A stretch of DNA of 64,000 nucleotides from Lentzea flava (GTDB taxonomy: Bacteria > Actinomycetota > Actinomycetes > Mycobacteriales > Pseudonocardiaceae): positions 62,001 to 126,000 of the forward strand of contig NZ_BMRE01000001.1 in assembly GCF_014648475.1 (NCBI RefSeq), in the 5' to 3' direction. How positions within the stretch are numbered: the stretch's first letter is position 1; each line of letters starts with the position of its first letter. Both the position numbers and the translations under genes were made by a program. Shown here in pieces: positions 42,925-51,156 of the stretch. The notes under the pieces are model-generated. The model was given only the letters and a program-made list of their open reading frames with translations, had not been told where the DNA came from and did no database searches.

Positions 42925-43686
42925 TTACCAGGCGCCGCGCGACCGGAGTACTTCGCGCAGCACATCGGGCCTGTCCGTCACGAGTCCGTCGACGCCGAGG
43001 TCGAGCAGCGCCCGCATGTCGGCCTCGTCGTCGATGGTCCAGACGTGCACCTCGAGGTCCCTGCGATGTGCGGCCTGGACGAACCTGCGGTCGACGACCT
43101 TGAGCCGTCCCTGGTTGACCGGCACCTGTGCCACCTGCCCGCGCACGGCCAGTCCGGCGAAGGGGATCCGCCCGGCGGCCCACAGCGCTCCCGCCGACCG
43201 GGGTCCCATGGACGTCAGCAGTCCGGGCCCGCCGCGTCGTCGCAGCCGCGCCAGCCGGTTGTCCGAGAAGCTCGCCAGACACACCCGGTGCAACGCCTTG
43301 GCCTTCCTCAGCAACGCGAGGATCGGCTCGACCGCCTTGTCGGTCTTGACGTCGATGTTGAAGAACGTGTCGGGAAGCTCCTCCAGCACGTCCGCCAGCC
43401 GTGCGATGGGCTCTCGTCCGCCCACGCGGGCCATCCTCACCTCGGTCCACGGCAGCTCGGACACGACGCCGTGTCCGTCCGTGGTGCGATCCAGCGTGAG
43501 GTCGTGGTGGACCACGACCTCTCCATCGGCCGTGGCGTGGACATCGGTCTCGATGTAGCGGTAGCCCTCCTGCACGGCACGTCGGAAGGAGCTCAGGGAG
43601 TTCTCCATCCCACTGAGGTCGTCGACATGCCAGCCGCGGTGGGCGAAGGCGCGGGGACGCGGTCCTGCGAGGTACGGGTGGGTCAC
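42925..43686 (-). CDS. glycerophosphodiester phosphodiesterase
   Basis: A 253-residue GDPD TIM barrel. Catalytic HR-GxxxxxENS: FAHRGWHVDDLSGMENS; metal ligands YIETDVHATADGEVVVHHD; also FFNIDVKTD and the C-terminal HVWTIDDEADMRALLDLGVD. It hydrolyses glycerophosphodiesters to glycerol-3-phosphate and an alcohol, in the cytoplasm since no signal peptide is seen. Copy D of the TTCAGTG motif lies 80 bp upstream. Confidence 0.92.
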   Translation of the reverse strand: MTHPYLAGPRPRAFAHRGWHVDDLSGMENSLSSFRRAVQEGYRYIETDVHATADGEVVVHHDLTLDRTTDGHGVVSELPWTEVRMARVGGREPIARLADVLEELPDTFFNIDVKTDKAVEPILALLRKAKALHRVCLASFSDNRLARLRRRGGPGLLTSMGPRSAGALWAAGRIPFAGLAVRGQVAQVPVNQGRLKVVDRRFVQAAHRRDLEVHVWTIDDEADMRALLDLGVDGLVTDRPDVLREVLRSRGAW

Positions 43687-44001
43687 TCCACGAGTGTGCC
43701 TTCCGCCTTCGACGTCGGAGTGGACAGTGAGTGGCCTGCCACTGTCTTTTCTTTCTCTATTACTTCAGTGTCGACTTAAACCAATCCTCTCGGCTCACCG
43801 GACCCAACGCCACGCTCGCATCCAAAGCCCGCGATGAACCGGGTGCGCCGGCGGACGCAACCCAACTCATCGCAACACAACCAAACCGCACCCGAATCCA
43901 ACACCAATCGCCGTACCGGTACTCTCCGATCCCCTACGAAGGTCGGGCTTTCTGGCGCGTCGCTGGAGACCACCACCCGCCACCCGCTACCGTCGCGCGC
44001 C
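43687..44001. other. gene-free stretch holding motif copy D
   Basis: About 315 bp between the divergent GDPD and zinc-ribbon genes. It contains the operator-like motif at 43764. The right part is less GC-rich than coding DNA and has no credible open frame of its own; an in-frame extension upstream of the zinc-ribbon gene reads as low-complexity Asn/Thr/Ser and is not accepted. Confidence 0.5.
43764..43779. promoter_or_regulatory. TTCAGTG-NN-GACT operator-like motif, copy D
   Basis: TTCAGTGTCGACTTAA with upstream CTCTATTAC, nearly identical to copy A over 28 bases. Read towards the GDPD gene it is followed by TAATAGAG, again a possible -10 at the same distance as in copy A. Confidence 0.5.
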
Positions 44002-44343
44002 ATGGAGCGCTCCATGGAGGCGGATGAGCCCAAGCACTGCGCGTGGTGCGGGAGGCGGTTGCCGGGGAGTGGACGGATCGGCCGGCCGAGGCGGTACTGC
44101 GCTCAACCGTGCCGTCAACGCGCGTACGAACGCAGGGCCGCGCTGCAGCGGGGTGGTCTGCCGGAGGACGCGGTGGTGCTGAGCACCTCGGAGCTGGCTG
44201 ATCTGCAGGACAGGTTGTTCCAGCTGCGGTGTGCCGCGGAGGACGTGGTGACCGCGGCGCAGGACGGGGCGGAGAACGAGGAGCTGCGGAAGCTGGCCGC
44301 GGAGCTGGTGGAGTCGGCGAAGGGTTTGGAGCGGCTCAGGTAG
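44002..44343 (+). CDS. small zinc-ribbon/coiled-coil protein
   Basis: A 113-residue protein. Residues ~10-45 contain CAWCGRRLPGSGRIGRPRRY-C-AQPCRQRAYERRA, a C-x2-C...C-x3-C zinc ribbon followed by a basic stretch that could bind nucleic acid. The remainder is a heptad-rich helix (LADLQDRLFQLRCAAEDVV, ENEELRKLAAELVESAKGLE). I know similar small actinobacterial proteins but no assigned function. ATG 44002 is chosen because the zinc ribbon begins soon after. It is 63 bp before the c-di-GMP gene on the same strand. Confidence 0.75.
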   Translation: MERSMEADEPKHCAWCGRRLPGSGRIGRPRRYCAQPCRQRAYERRAALQRGGLPEDAVVLSTSELADLQDRLFQLRCAAEDVVTAAQDGAENEELRKLAAELVESAKGLERLR

Positions 44344-44406
44344 CCGTTCGCACATTTGCGAACTTACCGGCGTAGCGGGTTGCTTACGTCCGGTGATCGG
44401 ACGATC

Positions 44407-46416
44407 ATGACGCGCGTGACCTCCTACTGCCGCACGGTGCTGGACCGAGCGGATGTCGGCTATGCCGTGACGGACGCGCGCGGGAACCTGTTGTGGTGCA
44501 ACCGCGCGTTGGGTGCGGTGCTCGGTGTTCCGGTCGAGCAGGCTTATGGACGGTCGTTGCCTGCGCTTCTTCCTGGCGTGCCTGAGGTGCCGGCGCCGAC
44601 GCGGGAGGTGCTGGCACCGGGTCCGAAGTGGCTCGAGGTGCGGTGCAGCCGGCTGGGTGACGATCTGATGTACGAGGTCGTGGACGTGTCGGCATGGCGG
44701 GATCGCGAGCTGACGGTGACTCAGGAGGCCGATGCGCTGCGGCGTGCGCAGGCGCTCGGGCGGATGGGTACGTGGGAGTGGTCCATCTCGGACGACCGGG
44801 TGACCTGGTCGGACACCTTGCTGGAGATGTTCGGGTTCGCGCCGGGGACGGCGTTCGACTTCGAGCTGTATTCGCAGCTGGTGCATCCGGATGATCTGCC
44901 GATGATCGAGGAGACGCTGGACGCCGCGCTGAAGACGGGTTCGGTGTTCACCTACACGCATCGGATGATCCGGCCTGATGGCGCGGAGCGGGTGTTCGAG
45001 TGTTTCGGTGAGGTCGTCGTGGACGACGACGGTGCTCCGGTGCGGGCGTTGGGGACGGCGCACGACGTGACGCAGTCGTCACGGGTGCACGACGAGCTCG
45101 TGCGGATGGCGGAGCAGGATCCGTTGACGGGTCTGCCGAACCGCCGGGCGCTGACGAGGGCGTTGGAGCAGGAGCTGGCGAACAGCGGTTCCGGTGCGTT
45201 GCTGGTGCTGGATCTGGACAACTTCAAGGATGTCAACGACCTGCGGGGTCATGCCGTGGGTGACCGTGTGATGCGGATGCTGGCGAGTGCGTTGCAGTCG
45301 CGGCTGGGTGATCGGTTGATCGCGCGGCTGGGTGGTGACGAGTTCGCGGTGGTGTTGCCGGGTGCGTCGTTGCAGGACGCGTCGGAGGTGGCGGACAACC
45401 TGAAGGAGGCGGTGGCGGGGTTCCCGTTGGCGGGGATCGGTACGCCGGCGCGGATCACGGTGAGCACGGGGCTGGCGGAGTTCGGTCCTGGGGATTCGTG
45501 GGAGCTGGTGCTGGCGAACGCTGATCTGGCGCTGTACGCGTCGAAGGCGGCTGGCCGGGATCGGGTGACGGTGTACGAGCCGAACCACTACGCGGACACC
45601 GTGAAGCGGGTGAGTGTGCTGGATCGGTTGCGGGCGGCGCTGGCGGGTGGTGGTCTGGCGCTGTACGGCATGCCGATGGTGGAGCTGAACACGGGGACGA
45701 CTCTCGGGCACGAGTTGTTGTTGCGGTTGGAGGATCAGCAGGAGCCCTATCTGGGTCCGGCGGACTTCCTGCCGGTGGCGGAGCGGAGCAACCTGATCCT
45801 GGAGGTTGATCGCTGGGTGTTGTCGACGGCGATCGACGCGTTGGTGGCGGAGCCGGATTCGCGGTTGCGGTTCAACGTGAACGTGTCGGGCCGGACGCTG
45901 GAGGATCCGGATTTCGGGGACTTCGTGCTGGACAAGCTGGGTTCGGCGGGGGTGGCGCCTGGCCGGTTGGGGCTGGAGATCACGGAGACGGCGGCGGTGA
46001 CCAATTTGGACGCCGCGGTGACGCTGGCGACGCAGTTGCGCGGTTTCGGGTGCCGGATCACGTTGGACGACTTCGGGTCGGGTTTCGGGTCGTTCGTTCA
46101 CCTGAAGCATTTGCCGATCACGGGGATCAAGATCGATGGCGAGTTCGTGAAGGGCATCGAGACCAGCGAGGCGGATGCGGTGCTGGTGTCGGGGATCGTG
46201 CAGATCGCGAACGGGCTGGGGTTGTCGTCGGTGGCGGAGTGGGTGGAGCGTCCGTCTCAGGTGGAGGCGTTGCGGAAGCTGGGTGTGCGGGTGGGGCAGG
46301 GTTTTCACCTGGGGAAGCCGGTGCCGTTGCGTGACGTGGTGAACGCGGAGCGCATGCCGCCGAATGGCGCATTGTCGTCTCGGGTGGTCGGAGCAGAGGA
46401 TGGTGCGCGCTCCTGA
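44407..46416 (+). CDS. PAS-PAS-GGDEF-EAL c-di-GMP protein
   Basis: A 669-residue soluble signalling protein. Two PAS domains occupy about residues 5-105 (DRADVGYAVTDARGNLLWCN) and 120-240 (MGTWEWSISDDRVTWSDTLL). A GGDEF domain follows (DPLTGLPNRRALTRAL, RLGGDEFAVVLPG) and then an EAL domain. The EAL signature is changed to ELL (GHELLLRLED) but keeps the Glu; NVNVSGRTLED, LEITETAAV, DDFGSGFGSFVHLKHLPI and VAEWVERPSQ retain the other metal and catalytic residues. It can in principle make and break c-di-GMP. GTP inhibition site RxxD is not obvious. ATG 44407 is chosen over an in-frame 44356 start. Confidence 0.9.
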   Translation: MTRVTSYCRTVLDRADVGYAVTDARGNLLWCNRALGAVLGVPVEQAYGRSLPALLPGVPEVPAPTREVLAPGPKWLEVRCSRLGDDLMYEVVDVSAWRDRELTVTQEADALRRAQALGRMGTWEWSISDDRVTWSDTLLEMFGFAPGTAFDFELYSQLVHPDDLPMIEETLDAALKTGSVFTYTHRMIRPDGAERVFECFGEVVVDDDGAPVRALGTAHDVTQSSRVHDELVRMAEQDPLTGLPNRRALTRALEQELANSGSGALLVLDLDNFKDVNDLRGHAVGDRVMRMLASALQSRLGDRLIARLGGDEFAVVLPGASLQDASEVADNLKEAVAGFPLAGIGTPARITVSTGLAEFGPGDSWELVLANADLALYASKAAGRDRVTVYEPNHYADTVKRVSVLDRLRAALAGGGLALYGMPMVELNTGTTLGHELLLRLEDQQEPYLGPADFLPVAERSNLILEVDRWVLSTAIDALVAEPDSRLRFNVNVSGRTLEDPDFGDFVLDKLGSAGVAPGRLGLEITETAAVTNLDAAVTLATQLRGFGCRITLDDFGSGFGSFVHLKHLPITGIKIDGEFVKGIETSEADAVLVSGIVQIANGLGLSSVAEWVERPSQVEALRKLGVRVGQGFHLGKPVPLRDVVNAERMPPNGALSSRVVGAEDGARS

Positions 46417-46431
46417 TCACCGCCTGATGGG

Positions 46432-47067
46432 ATGCTCGTGTCTTCTTGTGGTCTGCGTCGTCTTGAGTTGAGTGTTGCCGAGCCCGAGTTGTCGGTGGAC
46501 TTCTTCGCCGCTGTGCTGGGGTGGACGGTGATAGCGGAGCCGGGCGGGTCGTTCTCGGGCTGGGTGGGTGACCGGCTCGCGGCTGGGGTTGTTGCGGGGC
46601 AAGAGGGTTGGCGTGTGTTCTTCGGTGGTGACGGGTCTCGTGCGCTACGGGGGAATTCCTTTGTGGACGGTGGCAGGGTGTTGCACGGTCCGTGGGCGCC
46701 GCCGCCGCGGCACGGTGAGCCGTGCTGGGTGGAGTTGGTGACGAGCGGGCCGGATGACGAGTACTGGGCGCGTGAGCTCGGGTGGGCGGTGCGGGGTGAT
46801 CTGTTCACCTCGGCCCGGCACGGTGATCCGCGTCCTGTGGCGGGGGTGACGAGCTCGTCGGCGGCGGCTGAGCCGCGGTGGGGTGTGTTTTTCGCCGTGG
46901 ACGATCTGCAGGCCGCGTGTGCGCGGGTGTCCGAGTTGGACGGTCGGGTGTCGTCGGGCCCTGGACCGTTGCCGGTCGGGGTGGCGGCGTCGGTCGAGGG
47001 CCCGCACGGTGGTGGCTGCGTGTTGCTGGAGAAGCCCGCGGGCTGGGGTGGGAACCGGGCGGGTTAG
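46432..47067 (+). CDS. VOC (glyoxalase/bleomycin resistance-like) family protein
   Basis: A 211-residue two-domain VOC protein: each half has the beta-alpha-beta-beta-beta pattern (LRRLELSVAEPELSVDFFAAVLGW; GVFFAVDDLQAACARVSELDGRV). Such proteins bind a metal or sequester small molecules; no clear metal triad can be named. It follows the c-di-GMP gene by 15 bp and overlaps the convergent PPOX gene by 4 bp. Confidence 0.8.
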   Translation: MLVSSCGLRRLELSVAEPELSVDFFAAVLGWTVIAEPGGSFSGWVGDRLAAGVVAGQEGWRVFFGGDGSRALRGNSFVDGGRVLHGPWAPPPRHGEPCWVELVTSGPDDEYWARELGWAVRGDLFTSARHGDPRPVAGVTSSSAAAEPRWGVFFAVDDLQAACARVSELDGRVSSGPGPLPVGVAASVEGPHGGGCVLLEKPAGWGGNRAG

Positions 47068-47528
47068 GCGTCGAGTTCGGGTGGGAAGCCGCCGGTGGCG
47101 ACGGGGCCCCAGCTGTCGATGGTGATGCGGATGAGTGCTTTGCCCTGGCGGAGCATGGCGGCGCGGTATTCGTCCCAGTCGGGGTGTTCGCCTGCGATGC
47201 AGCGGTAGTACTCGACGAAGTCGTCGAGTGCGTCGGGCAGGTCGAGGACTTCGGCGGTGCCGTCGATCTGGACGTAGGGGCCGTCCCAGTCGTCGGAGAG
47301 CACGCAGATCGTGACGTTGGGGTTGCGGCGGGCGTTGCGGGTTTTGGCGCGTTGCGGGTAGGTGGCCACGACGATGCGGCCTTGTGCGTCGACGCCGCAG
47401 GCGACGGGGGAGACCTGCAGGCCGTCGGTGGTGGTGCGGCGGGTGATCAGGACGCCGTGGTGGCGGGTGCGGAGGAACTCGAGCAGCTGCGGCCGGTCGA
47501 CGACGTCGGCCGTGGCGATCTTCGGCAT
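47064..47528 (-). CDS. PPOX-class F420-dependent oxidoreductase
   Basis: A 154-residue split-barrel flavin/deazaflavin protein. LLEFLRTRHHGVLITRRTTTDGLQVSPVA, RIVVATYPQRAKTRNARRNP and YVQIDGTAEVLDLPDALDDFVEYYR are typical of the PPOX class F420 enzymes (recognised in sections). It probably reduces small quinones or similar compounds with F420H2. Its ATG at 47528 lies only 10 bp from the divergent hydrolase ATG. Confidence 0.88.
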   Translation of the reverse strand: MPKIATADVVDRPQLLEFLRTRHHGVLITRRTTTDGLQVSPVACGVDAQGRIVVATYPQRAKTRNARRNPNVTICVLSDDWDGPYVQIDGTAEVLDLPDALDDFVEYYRCIAGEHPDWDEYRAAMLRQGKALIRITIDSWGPVATGGFPPELDA

Positions 47529-47538
47529 GATGTGCAGC

Positions 47539-48381
47539 ATGGCACGGTTCACCTCGTTCGACGGCACGGAACTCGCCTACCGGGAAGCCGGTGATGGTGC
47601 GCCGCTGGTCGTCCTGGCCGGTGGTCCCGGCAGGGCGTCGGCGTACCTGGAGACTCTCGGTGGGCTGGACGCGCATCGCAGGCTGGTGGTTCTGGACAAC
47701 CGGGGTACCGGTGAGTCGGCTGAGCCGGCGGATCCGTTCACGTACCGGCGGGACATGCTGGTCCACGACGTGGAGATGCTGCGCCGGCATCTGGGTCTGG
47801 AGCGGGTGGACGTGCTGGGCCACTCGGCGGGTGCGGGGATCGCGATGGGGTATGCGGCGGACCACCCGGATCGGATCGGGAAGCTGGTGTTGCTGACTCC
47901 GGCGTTGCGCAGTGTGGGGTTGTCGCCGGAGCAGAGCGACTGGGACGCGTTCCTGGCTGCTCGTGCGGATGAGCCGTGGTTCGAGGCGGCGACGACGGCG
48001 TTGCGGCGCACGGCCGAGGGTGACGTGTCGGTGGAGAACCGGGTGGCGGCGTCGCCGTTGCTGTACGCGCGGTGGGACGAGCGGGCTCAGGCGCACGCGA
48101 ACGCGGAGCTGGGGCAGTGGAAGTACCAGGTGGCGCTGGGGTACAACGCGGAGGGGGCGTTCGTGCCGGGTGTGCTGCGGCGGGCGCTGGCCGATTTCGA
48201 TCACCCGGTGCTGGTGTACGCGTGTTCGGAGGATCCGATTTCGCCGGTGCGGCGCTGTGTGGAGCTGGCGGAGTTGTTCCCGGACGCGACGGTGCACGTG
48301 CACGAGGGTGTGGGGCACTACCCGTGGGTGGAGGAGCCGGATCACGTGGTGAAGCAGATCGCGTCGTTCCTGGCCTCCTAG
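47539..48381 (+). CDS. alpha/beta hydrolase, proline iminopeptidase-like
   Basis: A 280-residue alpha/beta hydrolase: VVLAGGPGRASAYLETLGG carries the GGPG element of proline iminopeptidase-like enzymes, the nucleophile elbow is VLGHSAGAGIAMGYA, the acid is in CSEDPISPV and the His in EGVGHYPWVEEPD. It may be a peptidase or esterase. The start codon sits 10 bp from the divergent PPOX start. Confidence 0.85.
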   Translation: MARFTSFDGTELAYREAGDGAPLVVLAGGPGRASAYLETLGGLDAHRRLVVLDNRGTGESAEPADPFTYRRDMLVHDVEMLRRHLGLERVDVLGHSAGAGIAMGYAADHPDRIGKLVLLTPALRSVGLSPEQSDWDAFLAARADEPWFEAATTALRRTAEGDVSVENRVAASPLLYARWDERAQAHANAELGQWKYQVALGYNAEGAFVPGVLRRALADFDHPVLVYACSEDPISPVRRCVELAELFPDATVHVHEGVGHYPWVEEPDHVVKQIASFLAS

Positions 48382-48400
48382 CGCTGGGGGACCAGCTCGC

Positions 48401-48449
48401 GATGAACGGCGCATTTGTGCACCTGGGGTGTGCGAATGCGCCGTTCACC
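48401..48449. repeat. 49-bp dispersed hairpin repeat, copy 2
   Basis: GATGAACGGCGCATT (48401-48415) pairs with AATGCGCCGTTCACC (48435-48449) with one wobble-type mismatch; the loop is again 19 bases with an internal CACCT...GGTG. It lies between the convergent hydrolase and diguanylate cyclase genes and could terminate both. Confidence 0.8.
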
Positions 48450-48477
48450 GGTTTCGCGGAGTCCGGTTGGCGCGGGA

Positions 48478-49734
48478 CTAGTGCAGCTGGGCGGTGGCGA
48501 CGCGGTCGCGGCCGTTGCTCTTGGCCTGGTAGAGCGCTTCGTCTGCGGCCAGCAGCAGAGGGCTGAGCTCGGTGGCGGTGTCGGGGAACACGGCGGCGCC
48601 CACTGAGGCGGTGAGCCCGTTGACGACCTGGTCGCGGCCGAGGCGGTCGACGACGACGATGTGCAGGCTCGCGATCTCGAAGCGGATGCGTTCGGCGGTG
48701 GCGCGGACTTCGTCGGTGCTGACGCCGGGCAGCAGGACGGCGAACTCCTCACCGCCGAATCTGCCCACGAGGTCGTAGGAGCGCACGGAGTGTTTGAGCG
48801 CGTCGGCGACGGCGCGCAGGACTCGGTCGCCGGCGAGGTGGCCGTAGGTGTCGTTGATCTGCTTGAAGTGGTCGAGGTCGAGGATCAGGACGCCGACGGT
48901 GGAGACGAGGCGGCGGGCGCGTTCGATCTCGCGGCCGGCGACGTCGTGCCAGAACGTCGCGTCGACCAGGCCGGTCTTGGAGTCGGTGCGGGCGGCGACG
49001 CGGAACTGGGGCAGCAGCAGGCCCATGTGCAGGGCGAGGACGGTGAGCAGCAGCATCGGCGTGAGCCAGGGCCGGGCGGTCATGATGATCGCGAAGCCGG
49101 AGCCGAGGCCGATCGAGGCCGCGATGATGAGCTGGTCGGAGGCGTGGCCGAGTGCGGTGCGCACGGTGTTCTGCCGGTTGGTCATCACGATGGCCAGCAC
49201 GACCATCGCGTAGTTGACGAACCAGTAGACGAACCCGGCCAGGACGAGGGCGATGAGGCCTCGCGGTCCGGTGAGGTCCAGGGGCCGTGTGGCCGAGAAC
49301 AATTCGAGTACCTGTTGCGCGGCGACGCATCCGAGGACCACAGTGGCCGCGGAGAACACCTTCCGGTGCAGGACCGCGCGACGTTTGTAGACCCGCAGCC
49401 ACTCGTGGCCGAAGCTGATCGCGATCAGCAGGACGAGCAGAGGTGCGGGTAGCGCGAGCACGCCCGCGAACAGCCAGACGGACTGCATGTGCGCGTGCGG
49501 TGACCCCTCTGCGGAGAGTTCACGGATCCGTTCGATTCCCTGCGCGGCTTCGAGGTGCACGACGGCACCCCCTGCCAGCAGGAAGAACCAGGTCCATGCC
49601 AGCACGTCAACAGGGGTAGTCCGTGCGGTGGCGACCGTGACGAGGGACGCTGCGCCGTCCACCGTCACGACATAGGCCAGCACCAAAGGAGGAAGAGACC
49701 ATAACTTCCACCGGCGCGGGTCGAGCCAAGGCAC
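48478..49734 (-). CDS. membrane-anchored GGDEF diguanylate cyclase
   Basis: A 418-residue protein. About seven hydrophobic segments fill residues 1-245 (MASE-like sensor). The GGDEF domain follows: ILDLDHFKQINDTYGHLAGDRVL and the active site FGGEEFAVLLPG, then ASVGAAVFPDTA and DEALYQAKSNGRDRV. An RxxD inhibition site is not seen at the usual place (STDEVRATAER). It makes c-di-GMP in response to a membrane signal. With the 44407 gene it gives two c-di-GMP enzymes within 6 kb. Confidence 0.92.
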   Translation of the reverse strand: MPWLDPRRWKLWSLPPLVLAYVVTVDGAASLVTVATARTTPVDVLAWTWFFLLAGGAVVHLEAAQGIERIRELSAEGSPHAHMQSVWLFAGVLALPAPLLVLLIAISFGHEWLRVYKRRAVLHRKVFSAATVVLGCVAAQQVLELFSATRPLDLTGPRGLIALVLAGFVYWFVNYAMVVLAIVMTNRQNTVRTALGHASDQLIIAASIGLGSGFAIIMTARPWLTPMLLLTVLALHMGLLLPQFRVAARTDSKTGLVDATFWHDVAGREIERARRLVSTVGVLILDLDHFKQINDTYGHLAGDRVLRAVADALKHSVRSYDLVGRFGGEEFAVLLPGVSTDEVRATAERIRFEIASLHIVVVDRLGRDQVVNGLTASVGAAVFPDTATELSPLLLAADEALYQAKSNGRDRVATAQLH

Positions 49735-49890
49735 GCTGCCACCCCCACCAACTGTCAGGAACCAACCACTGTAGCTAGCGGGTCACGCAAAGTCGTGGCT
49801 CCATGTGGGGGACCTCACGGTGAGTAGTCCTCACAGAATGCACGTCCACATTCGCACGCGTTCACACGCAACGAACACCCATAGGAGCAG

Positions 49891-51153
49891 TCATGATCGT
49901 CCGTACCTCCGCGGCCCGTCCCGTTCGTCCGAGCGACCTGACCCGTCCGAACGAGTGGGCGCGTCCGAACGAGTGGGCCCGCTGAACCTCCACAACAACG
50001 CCGATCCGCCTGCCGCGAGCACCCCGAGTGCTCCGGCGGCGGCGACGACGTGGTGCACCGCGAGGGTTTCCGCGGCCACACCGGCCAGGGCCACCCCGAC
50101 GCCCTGGGAGACCCGCAACGCGGTCACTGCGAGCCCGAACGCCTGCCCACGCGACGAATCCGGCACGGCACGGACGAACGTCGTGTTCGCGACCAGGTGA
50201 TACGCACTGGCCGCACCGGACAGCGCGAACAACCCCACACTGACGACGAGCCCCGGCCGCAGCGCGGCCGGGACAAGAACAGCGCACGCGGCGATCGCGA
50301 GCCACGGCATGACCCGCAGCTGCCGCGGTTCGCTCAGACGTGCCACCAGCAGCATGCCCACCGCCGCGCCGGCCGCGTAGGCGCCGAAGATCGCCCCCAC
50401 GCCCGCCGGTCCCGCCCCGAGCTGGGCCGCGTACGGCGCGGCCAGTGCCTCGCCGACGATGTAGAAGCCCGAGACGCAGGCGAGCGCGACCAGCGCCCGC
50501 AACCTGCGCTGTCCCCACACCAGGCGCGCGCCGCTCACGAGGTCGGCGGGCCAGGCCCGCACGTGCGGGCGTGGCGGAGCGGGCCGGTCCAGCAGGAACA
50601 CGCCGATCAGGAACGCGGAGACCAGGAACGTCGCCCCGTCCGCGACCAGCACCAGGCCTGGTCCGAGCATGGCCACCAGCGCCCCGCCGGTGAGGAATCC
50701 GGCGACCTGGGCGGCCTGGGTCACGGTGCTCAGCGCCGCCTGGCCCAGCGGATAGCGCGCGTCGGGCAGGATCTGGGGCAGCAACGCCGCCCGTGCCGCC
50801 CCGTGCGGTGCGCCCGCGAACTGCACCAGCACCAGCAGTGCCGCCAGCGCCCACAGCGGTGTGCCCGGTACCGCCATCAACAACAGCAGGAGCGTGCGGG
50901 CGAGGTCGGCGGCGACCATCACGTCCTTGCGTGCGAACCGGTCGGCGAGCCCCGACAGCAGAGGCCCGCCGATCAGGTCCGGCAGGAACGTCAGCGCGTA
51001 GGTCAGCGCGGTCAGGCCGGTGCTGGCGGTGCGGTCGAAGACGTGCACCGTCAGCGCGACCCGCGCGAACTGGTCCCCGGCCACCGAGACCACGTGCGCC
51101 ACGAACAGGGCGCGGAACTCCCCGTCGCGGGCGAGGTCGCGGTAGCCGGGCAT
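49891..51153 (-). CDS. MFS drug/macrolide-type exporter
   Basis: A 420-residue transporter with about 12 membrane segments, opening YRDLARDGEFRALFVAHVVSVAGDQF and the loop GLADRFARKDVMVAADLART, the MFS_3 (enterobactin exporter/MefA-like) pattern. The C-terminal tail SGPTRSDAPTRSDGSGRSDE is low-complexity and antisense to a candidate 30-residue peptide frame, so the true C terminus may be less conserved. Substrate unknown. It follows the first carboxylesterase gene by 3 bp on the same strand. Confidence 0.88.
   Translation of the reverse strand: MPGYRDLARDGEFRALFVAHVVSVAGDQFARVALTVHVFDRTASTGLTALTYALTFLPDLIGGPLLSGLADRFARKDVMVAADLARTLLLLLMAVPGTPLWALAALLVLVQFAGAPHGAARAALLPQILPDARYPLGQAALSTVTQAAQVAGFLTGGALVAMLGPGLVLVADGATFLVSAFLIGVFLLDRPAPPRPHVRAWPADLVSGARLVWGQRRLRALVALACVSGFYIVGEALAAPYAAQLGAGPAGVGAIFGAYAAGAAVGMLLVARLSEPRQLRVMPWLAIAACAVLVPAALRPGLVVSVGLFALSGAASAYHLVANTTFVRAVPDSSRGQAFGLAVTALRVSQGVGVALAGVAAETLAVHHVVAAAGALGVLAAGGSALLWRFSGPTRSDAPTRSDGSGRSDERDGPRRYGRS
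49893..49985 (+). CDS. candidate 30-residue peptide with RPNEWA repeat
   Basis: A short frame opens at ATG 49893 behind AGGAG with five-base spacing and ends at TGA 49985. The product begins MIVRTSAARPVRPSDL and ends in a tandem repeat, TRPNEWARPNEWAR, encoded by two near-identical 18-base units. It is antisense to the end of the MFS gene and divergent from the diguanylate cyclase, downstream of a 158-bp gap that could hold a promoter. No known peptide family is recognised; it may be a real small protein or a fortunate frame. Confidence 0.45.
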   Translation: MIVRTSAARPVRPSDLTRPNEWARPNEWAR

Positions 51154-51156
51154 GCC

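Noticed and set aside
46355..46385. GAATGGCGCATTG, similar to an arm of the 49-bp repeat
   Set aside because: It lies inside the c-di-GMP gene and has no second arm at the right distance.
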